Below are positions 10,706 to 20,905 of a stretch of DNA of 64,000 bases, one piece after another (position 1 is the first letter of the stretch; the number at the start of each line of letters is the position of its first letter). Both the position numbers and the translations under genes were made by a program. The notes below the pieces were generated by a model. The model worked only from the letters and a program-made list of their open reading frames with translations. It did no database searches and had not been told where the DNA came from. This DNA comes from Ostrinia nubilalis (lineage: Eukaryota; Arthropoda; Insecta; Lepidoptera; Crambidae): contig NC_087092.1 of NCBI RefSeq assembly GCF_963855985.1, positions 8,370,001 through 8,434,000 on the forward strand, read 5' to 3'.

Positions 10706-11517
10706 TTAACCCTTAAGTAACATCCTTATTTTTGGTTACACTTAGAACACCCTGGGGTAAAAAAAATACCCCAAACGGAAATTGAAAAATTTTAAGTAAA
10801 TATTTAAAATCAATTTAATTTGTGATTTACTGTGTATTAATGGACTCACTAAATTATACTATTGTTTTAAAAGAACGTCTATCTAGCGTAAAGAAACATC
10901 TTAAATCAATCATAACAAAAAACAAAGATTTTTTCATTGGCAACTAATAGTCTCCACAATGGTCTTCTAGAAAAATCTTGGAAAGTTATTGTGGGAACCA
11001 AAAACTTACACTAATCGGACATTGAATAGATATTTTATACATATTTTAAACACAAAATGAAATAAAACGAAAATTTCTGGCTTTATAATAAAGCAAAATA
11101 AAAAAAACTTTTTTTTAAATAAAATTATGAAAATATATTTTTTTATTTATTTTATTCCTAATTATTTTTTTCAAAACACATCAGACTCGCTTAACTATTA
11201 CATAATTATCACTTTTGGGCAGTATTTCTGTGTCGAATTTATGAACGCTGTGTTCTGAGGGGATGTCTTCAAAGTTCGAAAAATATCATGTATATCAAGC
11301 TCTATTTATTTCTCTGCATTCTTGAGACAACGTGCTACTTAATCGTCATATAAATTTTTACTCATTTTGTTTAAATATTGTAAAAATCTACTAATAAGAT
11401 GTTAGGTGATGATAAATTAAAGCATGCATAACTAACACCCTGGGGTAATTTTCCACCCCACCTACCTGTACAAGCCAAACAGATGATTTTTTTCACATCC
11501 CGCGTCTACGAGCTTAA

Positions 11518-12451
11518 CCCTTAACCACTGACGTACGTACGTGGTACGTCGCTCAAACGGTTTTTCGTTCAAAACTTCATTTTATGCGGGAATTTTTGCG
11601 TGTCCTTTTTGGTAGTTTCCTAGTGGCCAGAGATGCGTGTGCGACGGGAAAAAATAGATGGCTAGCACGTCCCTAAATAGGAGAGCTAGACCACCCGACG
11701 TATGTGGTACGTAACGTCAGTGTTAGTGTAACTTTTTCAACATCGCTTTTGTATGTTGGTCCATAGATAAAATTAATTGTTAGCAGTCTAATTTATTTAC
11801 TTGGCCGTCTATATATAAAAAACCTTATTTACGCCAAAAATTATTACAAATGACGAACAAATTAGCAAAAAATCCAGTGGATGAAAATTTTTATATTAGT
11901 TGCGGTTTTCGAGGACAATCATCATGATGGTGAAGGAGCTTTAGTTCGTGGCTTTGGATTTGACTTCTTCTGAAGATTGTTTACCATATTTTCACATTTC
12001 CTAGCTAGTTTGAAGCACGGCAAACTGGTGACCAGGTCATCAAACAAAGAAAGACTATAGAAAATAGGCTTCCTAAATGAACTGTATTAAAAAGTGACTT
12101 AATTTGTGAATTACTGCTATTGTGATTTTTTCCTGATTAAAACTATTATTAATCTTTAATATGGCCAAAATAAAAGTTCCTAGTGTTATCGAATATTTTT
12201 GTGTTGATTTTTAAAAAATGCCTGTCTTACTTTAATTACATCTGGAGGAATTCACCAATATCATACTATTCTATTAATGTTACTATGTTTTTTTACTATC
12301 TCTGTTTAATATAAATATGTGTAAATAATTTAAATACAAATTTCACCAAAGTTACACTCTATTGATACATCAGGAGGTCTTCAAAGTTACGTACGTATGC
12401 CGTACGTACGTCAGTGTTAGTGTAACAAAATGACACGTCAGTGGTTAAGGG
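11518..12451. mobile_element. piggyBac-like element (inner), nested
   Basis: CCCTTAACCACTGACGT at the left end and ACGTCAGTGGTTAAGGG at the right end are inverted. They are flanked by TTAA at 11514-11517 and 12452-12455. The internal motif CGTCAGTGTTAGTGTAAC appears near both ends (about 11714 and 12408), with several GTACGT blocks. A degraded stretch at 11930-12085 may be transposase. Confidence 0.9.
11930..12085 (+). pseudogene. Possible piggyBac transposase scrap
   Basis: Two frames, broken by a shift and a stop, read GALVRGFGFDFF and LFTIFSHFLASLKHG, then VTRSSNKERL-KIGFL. The spacing resembles the piggyBac DDE_Tnp_1_7 core, where a GLG..V..L segment precedes a DNFFTSxxLLxxLKxxGxxATGTxRxNR block. 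The conserved D before LFT is not preserved in frame. Its place inside a TTAA element supports the reading, but the match is weak. Confidence 0.4.
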
Positions 12452-12578
12452 TTAAAGCGCACACTCTGCATTGAGAATACACAAAACGACATTGCACTAG
12501 CTTCGGTAGAAAAAAAGATATGTCAATTTTTATGCGCCTGGGGTAAAAAATTACCCCACGGTGTTACTTAAGGGTTAA

Positions 12579-15500
12579 ATACAGGATGGTCCACGCTAGA
12601 CGGATATATTTTTTAGAAATCTCATATTAATACAATATTTAAAACAAATTTCTATACTATTTTACTATGTGGTAATAATAAAAAGTCATTACGAATAACA
12701 CTAGACGGGTAGATTCAATGATGTGCTCAGCACGGCGCGGCGCGGCGGGATGGGAGGAGCGGAAGCCTATTTGCCATCGCGGCGAACACTATTCTCACGG
12801 GAGCTCTAGAAATACACGGTTCCGTTAGTTGTCAGATACAAGAGCATAAGGGCTTCGCTATAACTTATACCATATAACCCTGGCATTGTCCAAAGATTTA
12901 TTTATTATTTTTATTTATCTTTCGATATGTTACGATTCAACATTGATCTGCAACATTTACCATTATTTAAAGCGCTCTTAGTTAGCGCTTTCAGGCTGCA
13001 CCTCTTATATCTGAGTATTATCTACATTGTTTTCATTTAAACAAAGTATGAGCATTGTCAGTGGAAGCTATGGTCTGTTTCAGCCAAACATCAACCATCA
13101 GTCATAAATAAATAATCTTGTAACAAAAAGCTATTAAAGTTTAACTCACACTTAAACGAGCATACCACGGCACTAATAAGACCTACTTATTAACGCGGGC
13201 CTCGGGTTAAGGGCACAAAGGGTGCGCAAATAAATTTCCTGTTTCTCCGTTAAACTTTCAAATGAGCGAAATAAGTAAGTCATTAGCAGGTCCAACAAGG
13301 CAAGGTCGGGTGTACAGCGAACATTAAATTAATTTGTAACTTTCTCGACGCGCGTCAACAGTAAGCCTATAGCTAGCTATTAAAACCATTTGGCACCTAA
13401 AAGCCGAATTAGTACTAGTAGTAGTTAGTTTTGTGTGATAATAATTAAAACATAATGATGACATTCTTAGTTGTCTTGGCACCTCCTCCCGTTGACTTTA
13501 TCATGTCTCTCTAACAAACCTCTCAAAATGTATTTTCTTCTGCGTTCATTATTTTATCATTTTCCAGGAAATGAAATTCCTGTAATGGAAATATGTAAAG
13601 TCCTACCTAAATTATTCCGTATCTTTTTAACTACCATACTTTTCTGAATCGTCTTTTGAGTTCCTCGTAACAACGAATACTAATTTGTCTAGTTAGTATT
13701 TTAATGCATAATAAACAATCGACAAGAAAGACGTAAAAATGTAGGTTTGGAAAAAATAAAATAAATGTTATTACGTGTTTATTTATAATTTTATACCGTT
13801 ATATTATGTGAAATAACATGGATTTTGTACCATTATGAAATAACACGTAGCAGTAGAAACAGAAATGTCGCAATTCTGTCAACGAGATTCTTTGGCTCGC
13901 GAGACGGCAATAAAATATCACCAGAGAATTCAACATAAATATCTATATTAAGGGTAAGAAAATTAATTTTCAAAATGACACAAAATATTTTATGTATTTG
14001 TTTTATTTAAAATTAGACCTGAAATTAAAAATACAATCGCTATCAAGACATGTAGTAGGGTACTGTTACTGTACCGTACTGTTATAATAACATGGTACAG
14101 TGCAGTGTGCGTACTGCAAATGGTGAACGTTCTGTCGATCAGTGAAGTAATTGAAACCCGCTAGGATGTCACACAATACGCACGGATAAACAACACAGCG
14201 ACCCGATAAGTTCCGCCTGCTTCGCTCATCATAAACGAAAACAACCACAAGTTACCGTCTGAATGCAAATCATGAATGATGAAGTGTGTTATCCTCGTCC
14301 TGCGCCAGAAAACAGATGATAAATTAATGGACAACGGCTAATTAGTGGCAATTATAAGGATACGCTTTCTCTTCCTTATTTTCCGAGTTTTCCGACTCGA
14401 ATAACGACAACAACAAAAATAAAGTAATCCTTATTACTTGGTTTATTCACTAAGATATCTCTGTATATCTGTAATAATATTTTACTTTGTGATGTTTTTA
14501 ATGAGTTACATTAATTGAGTAGGAGTTCATTATTGTCATTTGGATTCATCAGAATTAATTTGATAGAGTTCTGCTGTCTAACTTTTTTTTTTTAAATTAC
14601 ACCTAAGAATTATTATAATATTCGCTCACCCTGGGATGCTGCCGTTAGCGAGTGACGGATGGCTCCGATAAATCGATATCGTTTTGCGTTAAAGACATAT
14701 TGTCTAGTTCCTGTAAGTAGGTATATCGTTTTCATCCGATTTATTTTGCTTTTGAAACAAAGGCATAGGTAACTAAAACAAATAAATGAAGTTTAAGCAC
14801 TAAACATTGCCTGGCATTACCATACCAATAAAAGTTATCCGAGATTAATTTAGGTACAACGCTGATTTTAAATCCTGGAGTTAAATAATTTATATTCCAG
14901 AGGGATACCCGATAATCAATCGCTATGAATATATAAAATTTAACGAAAACGATACTCGCGGCTATAATGTTATATTTTATTACCTCTAATTAGCTGAAAT
15001 AAAATATTTATAAAAATACCTACTAGTAAGTAGTACCGAACTATTAATCAATAACAAGGATTATCTCAGGAATCCCTATTAACATTACCTACTTTTATTC
15101 CAGAAATTAAGATTCGGCAAGTAGGTATCGCTCTTCTTTGAGTGTCCAATCCAAAATCCATCCAGCCGAGGGTTAACTTAAGGGCCTTATTATATCCGAT
15201 AAAATTGATAGCACCATTCTGCCTTTCAATATAGTTTAACCATATCGGACGACGGTTATGAAACCGTCGTTTAAATTGGGACTGGACTGTTTTGCTTTAC
15301 GCAGCTCTCGTGTTCCATGCCCGCTACCTGGGTGTACGCGTACAATGTTTTTTTAGGAGCAGGTAGACGAACCCAAGGCTGCGAATGTATCCGTGAACTC
15401 GAAATGTGAACAAAGGGCGGTATGCGAATAATTTGTCCTTATTACCATCTCTGGTCGGCGCGGCCGACGTGCAAGTTAACCTTGAGAAATGAACGGGTTC

Positions 15501-16186
15501 CTTAATATCCCCTACAAACAAGCACCCGTCCCGTGGCGCTGCACAGCCCAAATATGAACGAGGGAGGGTGGTTTATTACATTTTGAAAAACATCAGGGAT
15601 ATAAGCGAACGTCAGACATCTCCGGCAAGATTGAAATTCTATTATGATAAAATACTGACGGCGTTGAAGTTTTATTACTTATTTGTTCTGTGATGGATTA
15701 AGTAAGCTGTTTAGCTGTATACTCCACTAAATTATTATTTTCTTTGTTTACTTTAATAAGTTACCTATAATAGTAGGTATGATTAATGCTATGTGCTAAA
15801 ATGAAATGATAATAATTACATAACTTAGTAGAAGACCTGTGCCTCTACCCAATCAAAGCTAGTTGATTGACTACTAAATAACTATAGATGTAAAACATTT
15901 CTGGTTGCAATGAACTGTTTACAACTGTACAGAAATGAGTACGATTCCTGAGTGTCATCAACTTTTGAACTGGGCAATGTCTACCCACACTCAGTTCGCA
16001 AGGTCGGTATGAGTCTTTTACGGTCCAAAAACACGCGGCCGGAACGCGGCAAAGGACTGTAAGGTATGATAAGAAATATGGAATATTATAAGTCATTACA
16101 TCTTTAGCCAAAGATCTTGCTTATCATGAAAGACACATTTTGAAGGGATGCATCTTAATCTTAAACAGTTTTAGACTAATTATTAA
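12579..16186. other. No gene recognised (3.6 kb)
   Basis: Mostly AT-rich. A GC patch with GGCGCGGCGCGGCGGG lies at about 12735-12750 and a small GC patch at about 15440-15560. No coding similarity, paired ends or RNA genes were found; open frames here are short and unremarkable. Confidence 0.5.
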
Positions 16187-16409
16187 TCTATACTAATATT
16201 ATAAATGCGAAAGTAACTCTGTCTGTGTCTTGCTTTCACGCCTAAACCACTGAACAGATTTTGATGAAATTTGGTATAAAGATAGTTTGAATCCCGGGAA
16301 AGGACATAAGATAGTTTTTATCCCGATTTTTGAAACAGGAACGCGCGCAATAAAGTTTTTCTGTGACAGACAAAAATCCACGCGGGCGAAGCCGCGGGCG
16401 GAAAGCTAG
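16187..16409 (+). mobile_element. Non-autonomous Helitron (Lep1-like)
   Basis: Starts TCTATACTAATATTATAAA and ends GCGGGCGGAAAGCTAG, with A before and T after, as expected for Helitron insertion between A and T. The GC-rich palindrome ACGCGGGCGAAGCCGCGG just before CTAG is the 3' hairpin. The interior matches the Helitron at 48895-49131, which lies in the other orientation. No coding content. Confidence 0.9.
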
Positions 16410-16444
16410 TTAATAATAATTAATGATATTGAGACATTGCAAAA

Positions 16445-16538
16445 ACCATGTCCTGAATCTGAGAACAACTTTTATCTAATCTGTGCCGAAGACCATGTCC
16501 TGAATCTGAGAACAACTTTTATCTAATCTGTGCCGAAG
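16445..16538. repeat. Tandem duplication, 2 x 47 bp
   Basis: A 47-bp unit starting ACCATGTCCTGAATC and ending GTGCCGAAG is repeated exactly, followed by ACCA of a third copy. Perfect identity suggests a recent slippage or duplication. Confidence 0.95.
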
Positions 16539-16690
16539 ACCAATTCTTTGGTATTATGTACAAACACAAAATAACAATTACAAAGTAACAATTATAAAAC
16601 AATGTAATAATTATTGTTTAAATAAAAAAAAAATAAAACAAAGAAACAATTATTGAAATAAATTAAAAAATTACAATAATTTGTTATTAA

Positions 16691-16776
16691 CCGCTTGAGT
16701 CCCAGACGGCATTAATTAATGTCATAATGATAACAATTGATTATCTATTGTGTCTAGATTTGCGGGCCTTGAAGGA
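16691..16776. mobile_element. 86-bp TTAA MITE, copy 1
   Basis: TTAA flanks (16687-16690 and 16777-16780) enclose CCGCTTGAGTCCCAGACGG ... GGGCCTTGAAGGA. The ends are imperfect inverted repeats (CCGCTTGAGTCCC against TCCTTCAAGGCCC). A second copy lies at 19349-19428. The TTAA target suggests a piggyBac-like driver. Confidence 0.75.
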
Positions 16777-16780
16777 TTAA

Positions 16781-18050
16781 AAAAAAATAAAGTTCCCATT
16801 ATTGTGTGGAAATGGATTAACTACTCTCCATTATTTTGTTATAATAAGCGAAGTGATATTACAATACTTTAATGTTCATTACAAAACTTTTCATTATGGT
16901 ATAATGTATGTACCTAATGTTATTGATATTAATTAGTTAATTTCAAACATCATAATATTCTTTCTTAACGAAATGATAATTATTCGTGACAATTTGAAAA
17001 TCCTTGCCGAACTAGTTTATTACTCCACTGTTTCCAGTAGACAAACCGATCGAAATAAAATGTTTTTGAAAACATACATTATTATTTTGAAATGAGTATT
17101 AGTGCTATTTAAATGTAGCATGTAGAGTAGGTACAGGTACTGAATTTATCTAAGACGAATGACAACGATAAAATATGACTGGTGAAATAATTGGTATGAT
17201 TGATAATAGAAATAGATAATTATTTGTCTCAGCTCATAAATAATGTGAGTAACTAAAGTTTGAAAGTAAAATTAAAGAAGATAATATTTCAGAATGTAGG
17301 TAAAGGTTAAAACTATTCTCACATATTATTTGACACCATTTAACACGTTATGAGATTTGTTGATGCATTATAAAATTTATAAATTTATGTACTTGCAACA
17401 TAAAACTTAAAGCATTGATTTAAAATATCATGATTTACAACAATAGCAATTATAATAATGAAGCTTCCCTGTGCACTACAGTTTCCCTTAGCACTGATAG
17501 TTTAAATCTGCAGAACTTATACCTACTTCATTGAATTAAAACCATTATTATGAATAAATCAGAAGTGAATTTGCATTATTGAATTTATATCAATATGGAC
17601 ACTACACATAGGTTACTAGTCAATATAGTAAATAAAGCTGATTGGCTTGTTTTGACACCATTTACATTGACTTTTGTTTAAATTAGTAAATGATGAATGT
17701 GAATCACAGTATTCACACAGTTGCATGGTGATTTTAATCTGTGTTGTAGGTAACCCTGACAACCTCCTATAGTAGTGGCTGTCATTTGGGTTTGGTACCT
17801 ACTTTGTTTTCACTGTTCAATCGTCAAAACTACAATATAAACTGAAGCTGAATATAATAACTCATGCAATGGTAAATTGTATTACAGGAGAATTAGGCGT
17901 AATAATAACGCCATGCGCCATTAATTTATTGTTCTCTGTTTCAAATGAGGAGTACAGGGTTATCTCTTGACATGTTGTCATGTCTGACTCTAAATATAAA
18001 TTATTTACCATTACAAGACTTTGAGAGATAATATGCGTATTTCTACTTAC
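16781..18050. other. No gene recognised
   Basis: Very AT-rich, with long runs of simple A/T sequence at 16560-16690 and 16780-16990. No element ends or recognisable coding sequence. Confidence 0.5.
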
Positions 18051-18065
18051 AGGATAATACATCCC
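18051..18065 (-). other. Candidate 15-nt microexon (speculative)
   Basis: On the minus strand a strong 3' splice site (a run of eight T, then GCCGCCGCAG) is followed by 15 bases, GGGATGTATTATCCT, and then by a consensus donor GTAAGTAG. Fifteen bases keep the reading frame. Alternatively the frame simply reads through from 18179 down to 17862 (105 codons, not ATG-started). No neighbouring exon was identified, so chance is a real possibility. Confidence 0.2.
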
Positions 18066-18280
18066 CTGCGGCGGCAAAAAAAAGGCCCCTGATCCCCACA
18101 GCTTGCCGTTTGTATTTACTTTGTGTTGCACAAAAATACACTCCACGTACGCCCCTTGTTTGGGCGTTTTAACTTTCACAGCACTAACTTACTAAGTCGA
18201 GATAATCATGAGTGTTTAATGGTAATTACAATGACAATACTAAAAATAATCAAGATTGTAACTTTTAGGTTATGTAGTTG

Positions 18281-19140
18281 TAGCGCGGAGGAACGCGCTG
18301 TAGCACTGAAAGCGGTTGATGTCGATGTGCAACAACGAGCACGCGTGGCTACTCAACGAGTCGTTCGTGCAAATCGCTGCCTGTGTGACAAAGATAGATG
18401 ATACTACTGAACGCGAGTCGGTCATTGAATAACGATGTGAGATATTTCTGTTTCACTCTCGCACATTACGAATAGCGACGGAACGGCACGACCATAGTCA
18501 CACACACATTGATAAAAGCGTCAACCACGATGAATGTTTTCAACTTTTTATCAATCCTATTTTTTTCTAAATTAAATGCAGTGTCAACGAGACAATGACT
18601 TTTATGGTACTTATTAATTAATGTTGTTCAATAAGTATGTATATTAAAAATAACAATAAACTTTGTTTTTGTCACTGAACAGTTTATTAATAAAAACATA
18701 AACAAAAAGCTTTATCGGCACACACAAACACACGTCAATTTAATATTTTGTCATTAGCATTATAGTCATAGTTAGTCCGGTAATGATTTACTAAACTTCA
18801 ATGATAATATAATTAAGCTAAATATTGTCTATTTTTTGCTACAATTTATTATTATTACCACACTGAATGAGACCATTATTAACTTGTCAAAATTCTATGT
18901 TGAACGGAACGGTAATAGAAAGAGAGAAGCTGCGTAGCGTCTTGTCATCTTGTGTTCTCTGTTCTCCCTTTGTTGTCTCTTTCATATTGCCGAGAATGGT
19001 TCGGATCAATGAATCGTTCCCGCCCGGGCCCCCCGATCCCAGCGTCATCCCAACAACCTCCGCGATCCGCGTTCCCTCTAAATTCGCATCTCCCTACCTA
19101 CTCCCGTCCGTCGCACCTCGCGCGGGGAAGGAGGATACTG
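18281..19140. other. GC-richer patches, possible regulatory or transcribed sequence
   Basis: Two patches stand out from the AT-rich surroundings: 18281-18420 (GTAGCGCGGAGGAACGCGC and following) and about 18935-19140 (pyrimidine-rich, with CCCGCCCGGGCCCCCCG). A frame of 141 codons spans 18867-19292 but has no recognisable domain and a composition-driven sequence. I do not call a gene. Confidence 0.3.
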
Positions 19141-19348
19141 CTTTTGTATTTTTTTCTATTCATTTGTTAACTACACCACTACTAGCCGCTAGCCATAGCA
19201 CAAAACCCAAACACGAACCGACCCAAAATGCTTGTTTTTTATTTTTTACTTACGGTTTTACATTAAACAATTTTGAAAGTTCAGTTAAGTAGGAATTCGA
19301 TAAAACGTGAAATAGAAAAAAAGAAGGCCTCATCATTAAGCTATTTAA

Positions 19349-19428
19349 CCGATTGAGTCCCAGACGGCATTAATTAATGTCATAACAATTGATTATCTAT
19401 TGTGTCTAGATTCGCGGAGCTTGAAGGA
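19349..19428. mobile_element. 80-bp TTAA MITE, copy 2
   Basis: Same family as 16691-16776: CCGATTGAGTCCCAGACGG ... GAGCTTGAAGGA between TTAA at 19345-19348 and 19429-19432. It differs by a 6-base deletion (GATAAT-type) in the middle and a few substitutions. Confidence 0.75.
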
Positions 19429-19640
19429 TTAATACTATACTGCATTAATATCTACCTACCCGCGCAATTTTTTTATTGTGTAAGTCCTACCTTCCTATGT
19501 TTATCAAGGTACCTACCTAATATTGCCAATATGCAATTAAATTTAACGGTAATTATTAAATTATATTACCAACTGATAGATGATGATTGTTAAATAAATC
19601 TTGATTTAATGAAACAATGAGTTTTACTGCATAAACACCT

Positions 19641-20352
19641 TTTTTTTTTTTTTTTTTTTTCGACTGGAAAATGCATTGAGTTGCATACCCAATGGCTCGG
19701 GGGGGGGGCAATGGGTTATGTGGGGCTCTCCCTGCTAGAAGAGCAGGGCCTACCCACTAAAAACCAGTCGGGTCCCTCTGGTCGCGCTTAGTGGGGCACA
19801 CCGCGAGTCAAACAATTGTTCGGGTGCCGCAGCCTCTCCCATAAGGCGTCTGAATAGGACGCCCTCTCTCCAAAGCGCGCGGGGACTCCGCGCGCACTTC
19901 GGGCCTCATCGTTAGGAGGCGGACACCCCCGTGTCCACCTCCATAAGGTTAGCCGCCGTGCCATTCTGTGGCACCGACTTAGGCTTTTGCGGCGGCTGGG
20001 GGCAGTTTTTTTGCCCCCAGAATGTGCTCCGGCGCCTTCCCAGCCGCTACGCATAAAAGGCAGCGGGGGTTCTTGGCTGAGCACACCTTGGCCTTATGGC
20101 CCTCTTCTCCGCAGCGGAAGCAGAATCCACTGCGGTCAATTCCAGCCGTGCACTTGAAGGCCGTATGGCCAGTGCCCCAGCAGGCGACACACCTAGACGG
20201 CCTCGGTTTAAGCAGGGTTATCTGCACCGAAGCCCACCCTATCAGTAGCCGGCTCTTAGCCAGCTCCTTCGCTGCTTGAGCGGGTACCCGCACTATGACA
20301 CTGCGGGTGTCTCTGGCTTGACTGATTTTACCCACTGATATAGCCTCCAGTG
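19641..20352 (-). mobile_element. R1-clade LINE copy, gag only, ORF2 missing
   Basis: On the minus strand this is a 5'-truncated gag with zinc knuckles, then a short spacer, a 3' UTR containing GGGACCCGACTGGTTTTTAG and GGGTATGCAACTCAATGCA, and a poly(A) of about 20 (T20 at 19641-19660). ACTGCATAAACACCT is duplicated exactly at 19626-19640 and 20353-20367, a 15-bp target-site duplication that proves retroposition of this exact unit. The whole ORF2 (endonuclease and reverse transcriptase) is absent between gag and the 3' UTR, so the RNA that was copied already lacked it or lost it by template jump. Confidence 0.88.
19912..20352 (-). pseudogene. R1-clade ORF1 (gag-like), C-terminal half
   Basis: Zinc knuckles are clear: CVACWGTGHTAFKC and CFRCGEEGHKAKVC (both Cx2Cx4Hx4C). 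A third, CLLCVAAGKAPEHILG, lacks its last Cys in the open frame. A run of seven A (plus-strand T7 at 20006-20012) shifts the frame exactly there. With six A the knuckle would gain its terminal Cys (Hx6C spacing) and the protein would end MEVDTGVSAS before a stop at 19912-19914, as in R1-type gags. ORF1 proteins bind the element RNA as part of the retrotransposition particle. The N-terminal half is lost to 5' truncation. It is GC-richer than the flanks. Confidence 0.85.
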
Positions 20353-20367
20353 ACTGCATAAACACCT

Positions 20368-20698
20368 AACCTAACCTATCGTACCATTATTGATCGTACC
20401 TACTAGGCGATCTTTTGATCGACTTTAATTAAAGTTTTTCATGAAAGTACTCGCACAAAAATAGCCTTTGTAGTGGGCAGGTAGGTAGGACTTATTATTT
20501 TCGAAAATTTACCTTACCTCTTCGATTAAGTAAGATAAACTGTACCCGGAGCACAAATAAAAATCGTTCTCGTAAGTATAAGGTAATATTTTTTTTATGA
20601 AAAACAAAACAGCGGCAGCGTTCTGTTGCTACCGAATAAGTAAGCACGATCTGCACGATCAGTCAATTAGATAGGTACCTACCTACCTTTATATTGTT
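20368..20698. other. No gene recognised
   Basis: Starts with AACCTAACCTA next to the LINE target duplication, then AT-rich sequence without coding signal. Confidence 0.55.
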
Positions 20699-20699
20699 A

Positions 20700-20904
20700 C
20701 TAGCTGACCCGGCGAACTTTGTTCCGCCTTAATGGCAATAAATAAGCAGACTTTTTTTTAAATTTCGAACGGGATAAAAAGTATCCTATGTCCTTCTCCT
20801 GGCTCTAAACTACCTCCCTGACACTTTTCAGCTAAATCGGTTCAGCCGTTCTTGAGTTATAAGTGGAGTAACTAACACGACTTTCTTTTATATACATATA
20901 TAGA
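20700..20904 (-). mobile_element. Non-autonomous Helitron, second family
   Basis: On the minus strand it begins TCTATATATGTATATAAAAG and ends GTTCGCCGGGTCAGCTAG, with A/T at the insertion point. Its sequence differs from the family at 16187. The phrase GGATAACTTTTTATCCCG-like near the middle is shared by many lepidopteran Helitrons. No coding content. Confidence 0.8.
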
Positions 20905-20905
20905 T

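Larger units (their letters stand above)
10710..12574. mobile_element. piggyBac-like element (outer), non-autonomous
   Basis: The ends CCCTTAAGTAACA (10710-10722) and TGTTACTTAAGGG (12562-12574) are inverted and flanked by TTAA at 10706-10709 and 12575-12578, the piggyBac target. Near each end lie small palindromes built on CTGGGGTAAAA...TACCCC (about 10752, 11437 and 12538). A second TTAA element sits inside it at 11518-12451, so this one inserted first. No complete transposase remains. Confidence 0.88.

Noticed and set aside
13740..13860. Possible MITE with CGTGTTATTT-like ends
   Set aside because: The inverted similarity is broken and AT-rich, and no target duplication could be found.
18867..19292. 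141-codon open frame on the plus strand
   Set aside because: It is the longest frame in the window but has no recognisable domain, its composition follows local GC patches, and two overlapping frames are open as well. Not enough to call a gene.
20366..20378. CCTAACCTAACC beside the R1-clade LINE as evidence of telomere-specific targeting
   Set aside because: The 15-bp target duplication ACTGCATAAACACCT is ordinary sequence; the short CCTAA run lies only on one side.
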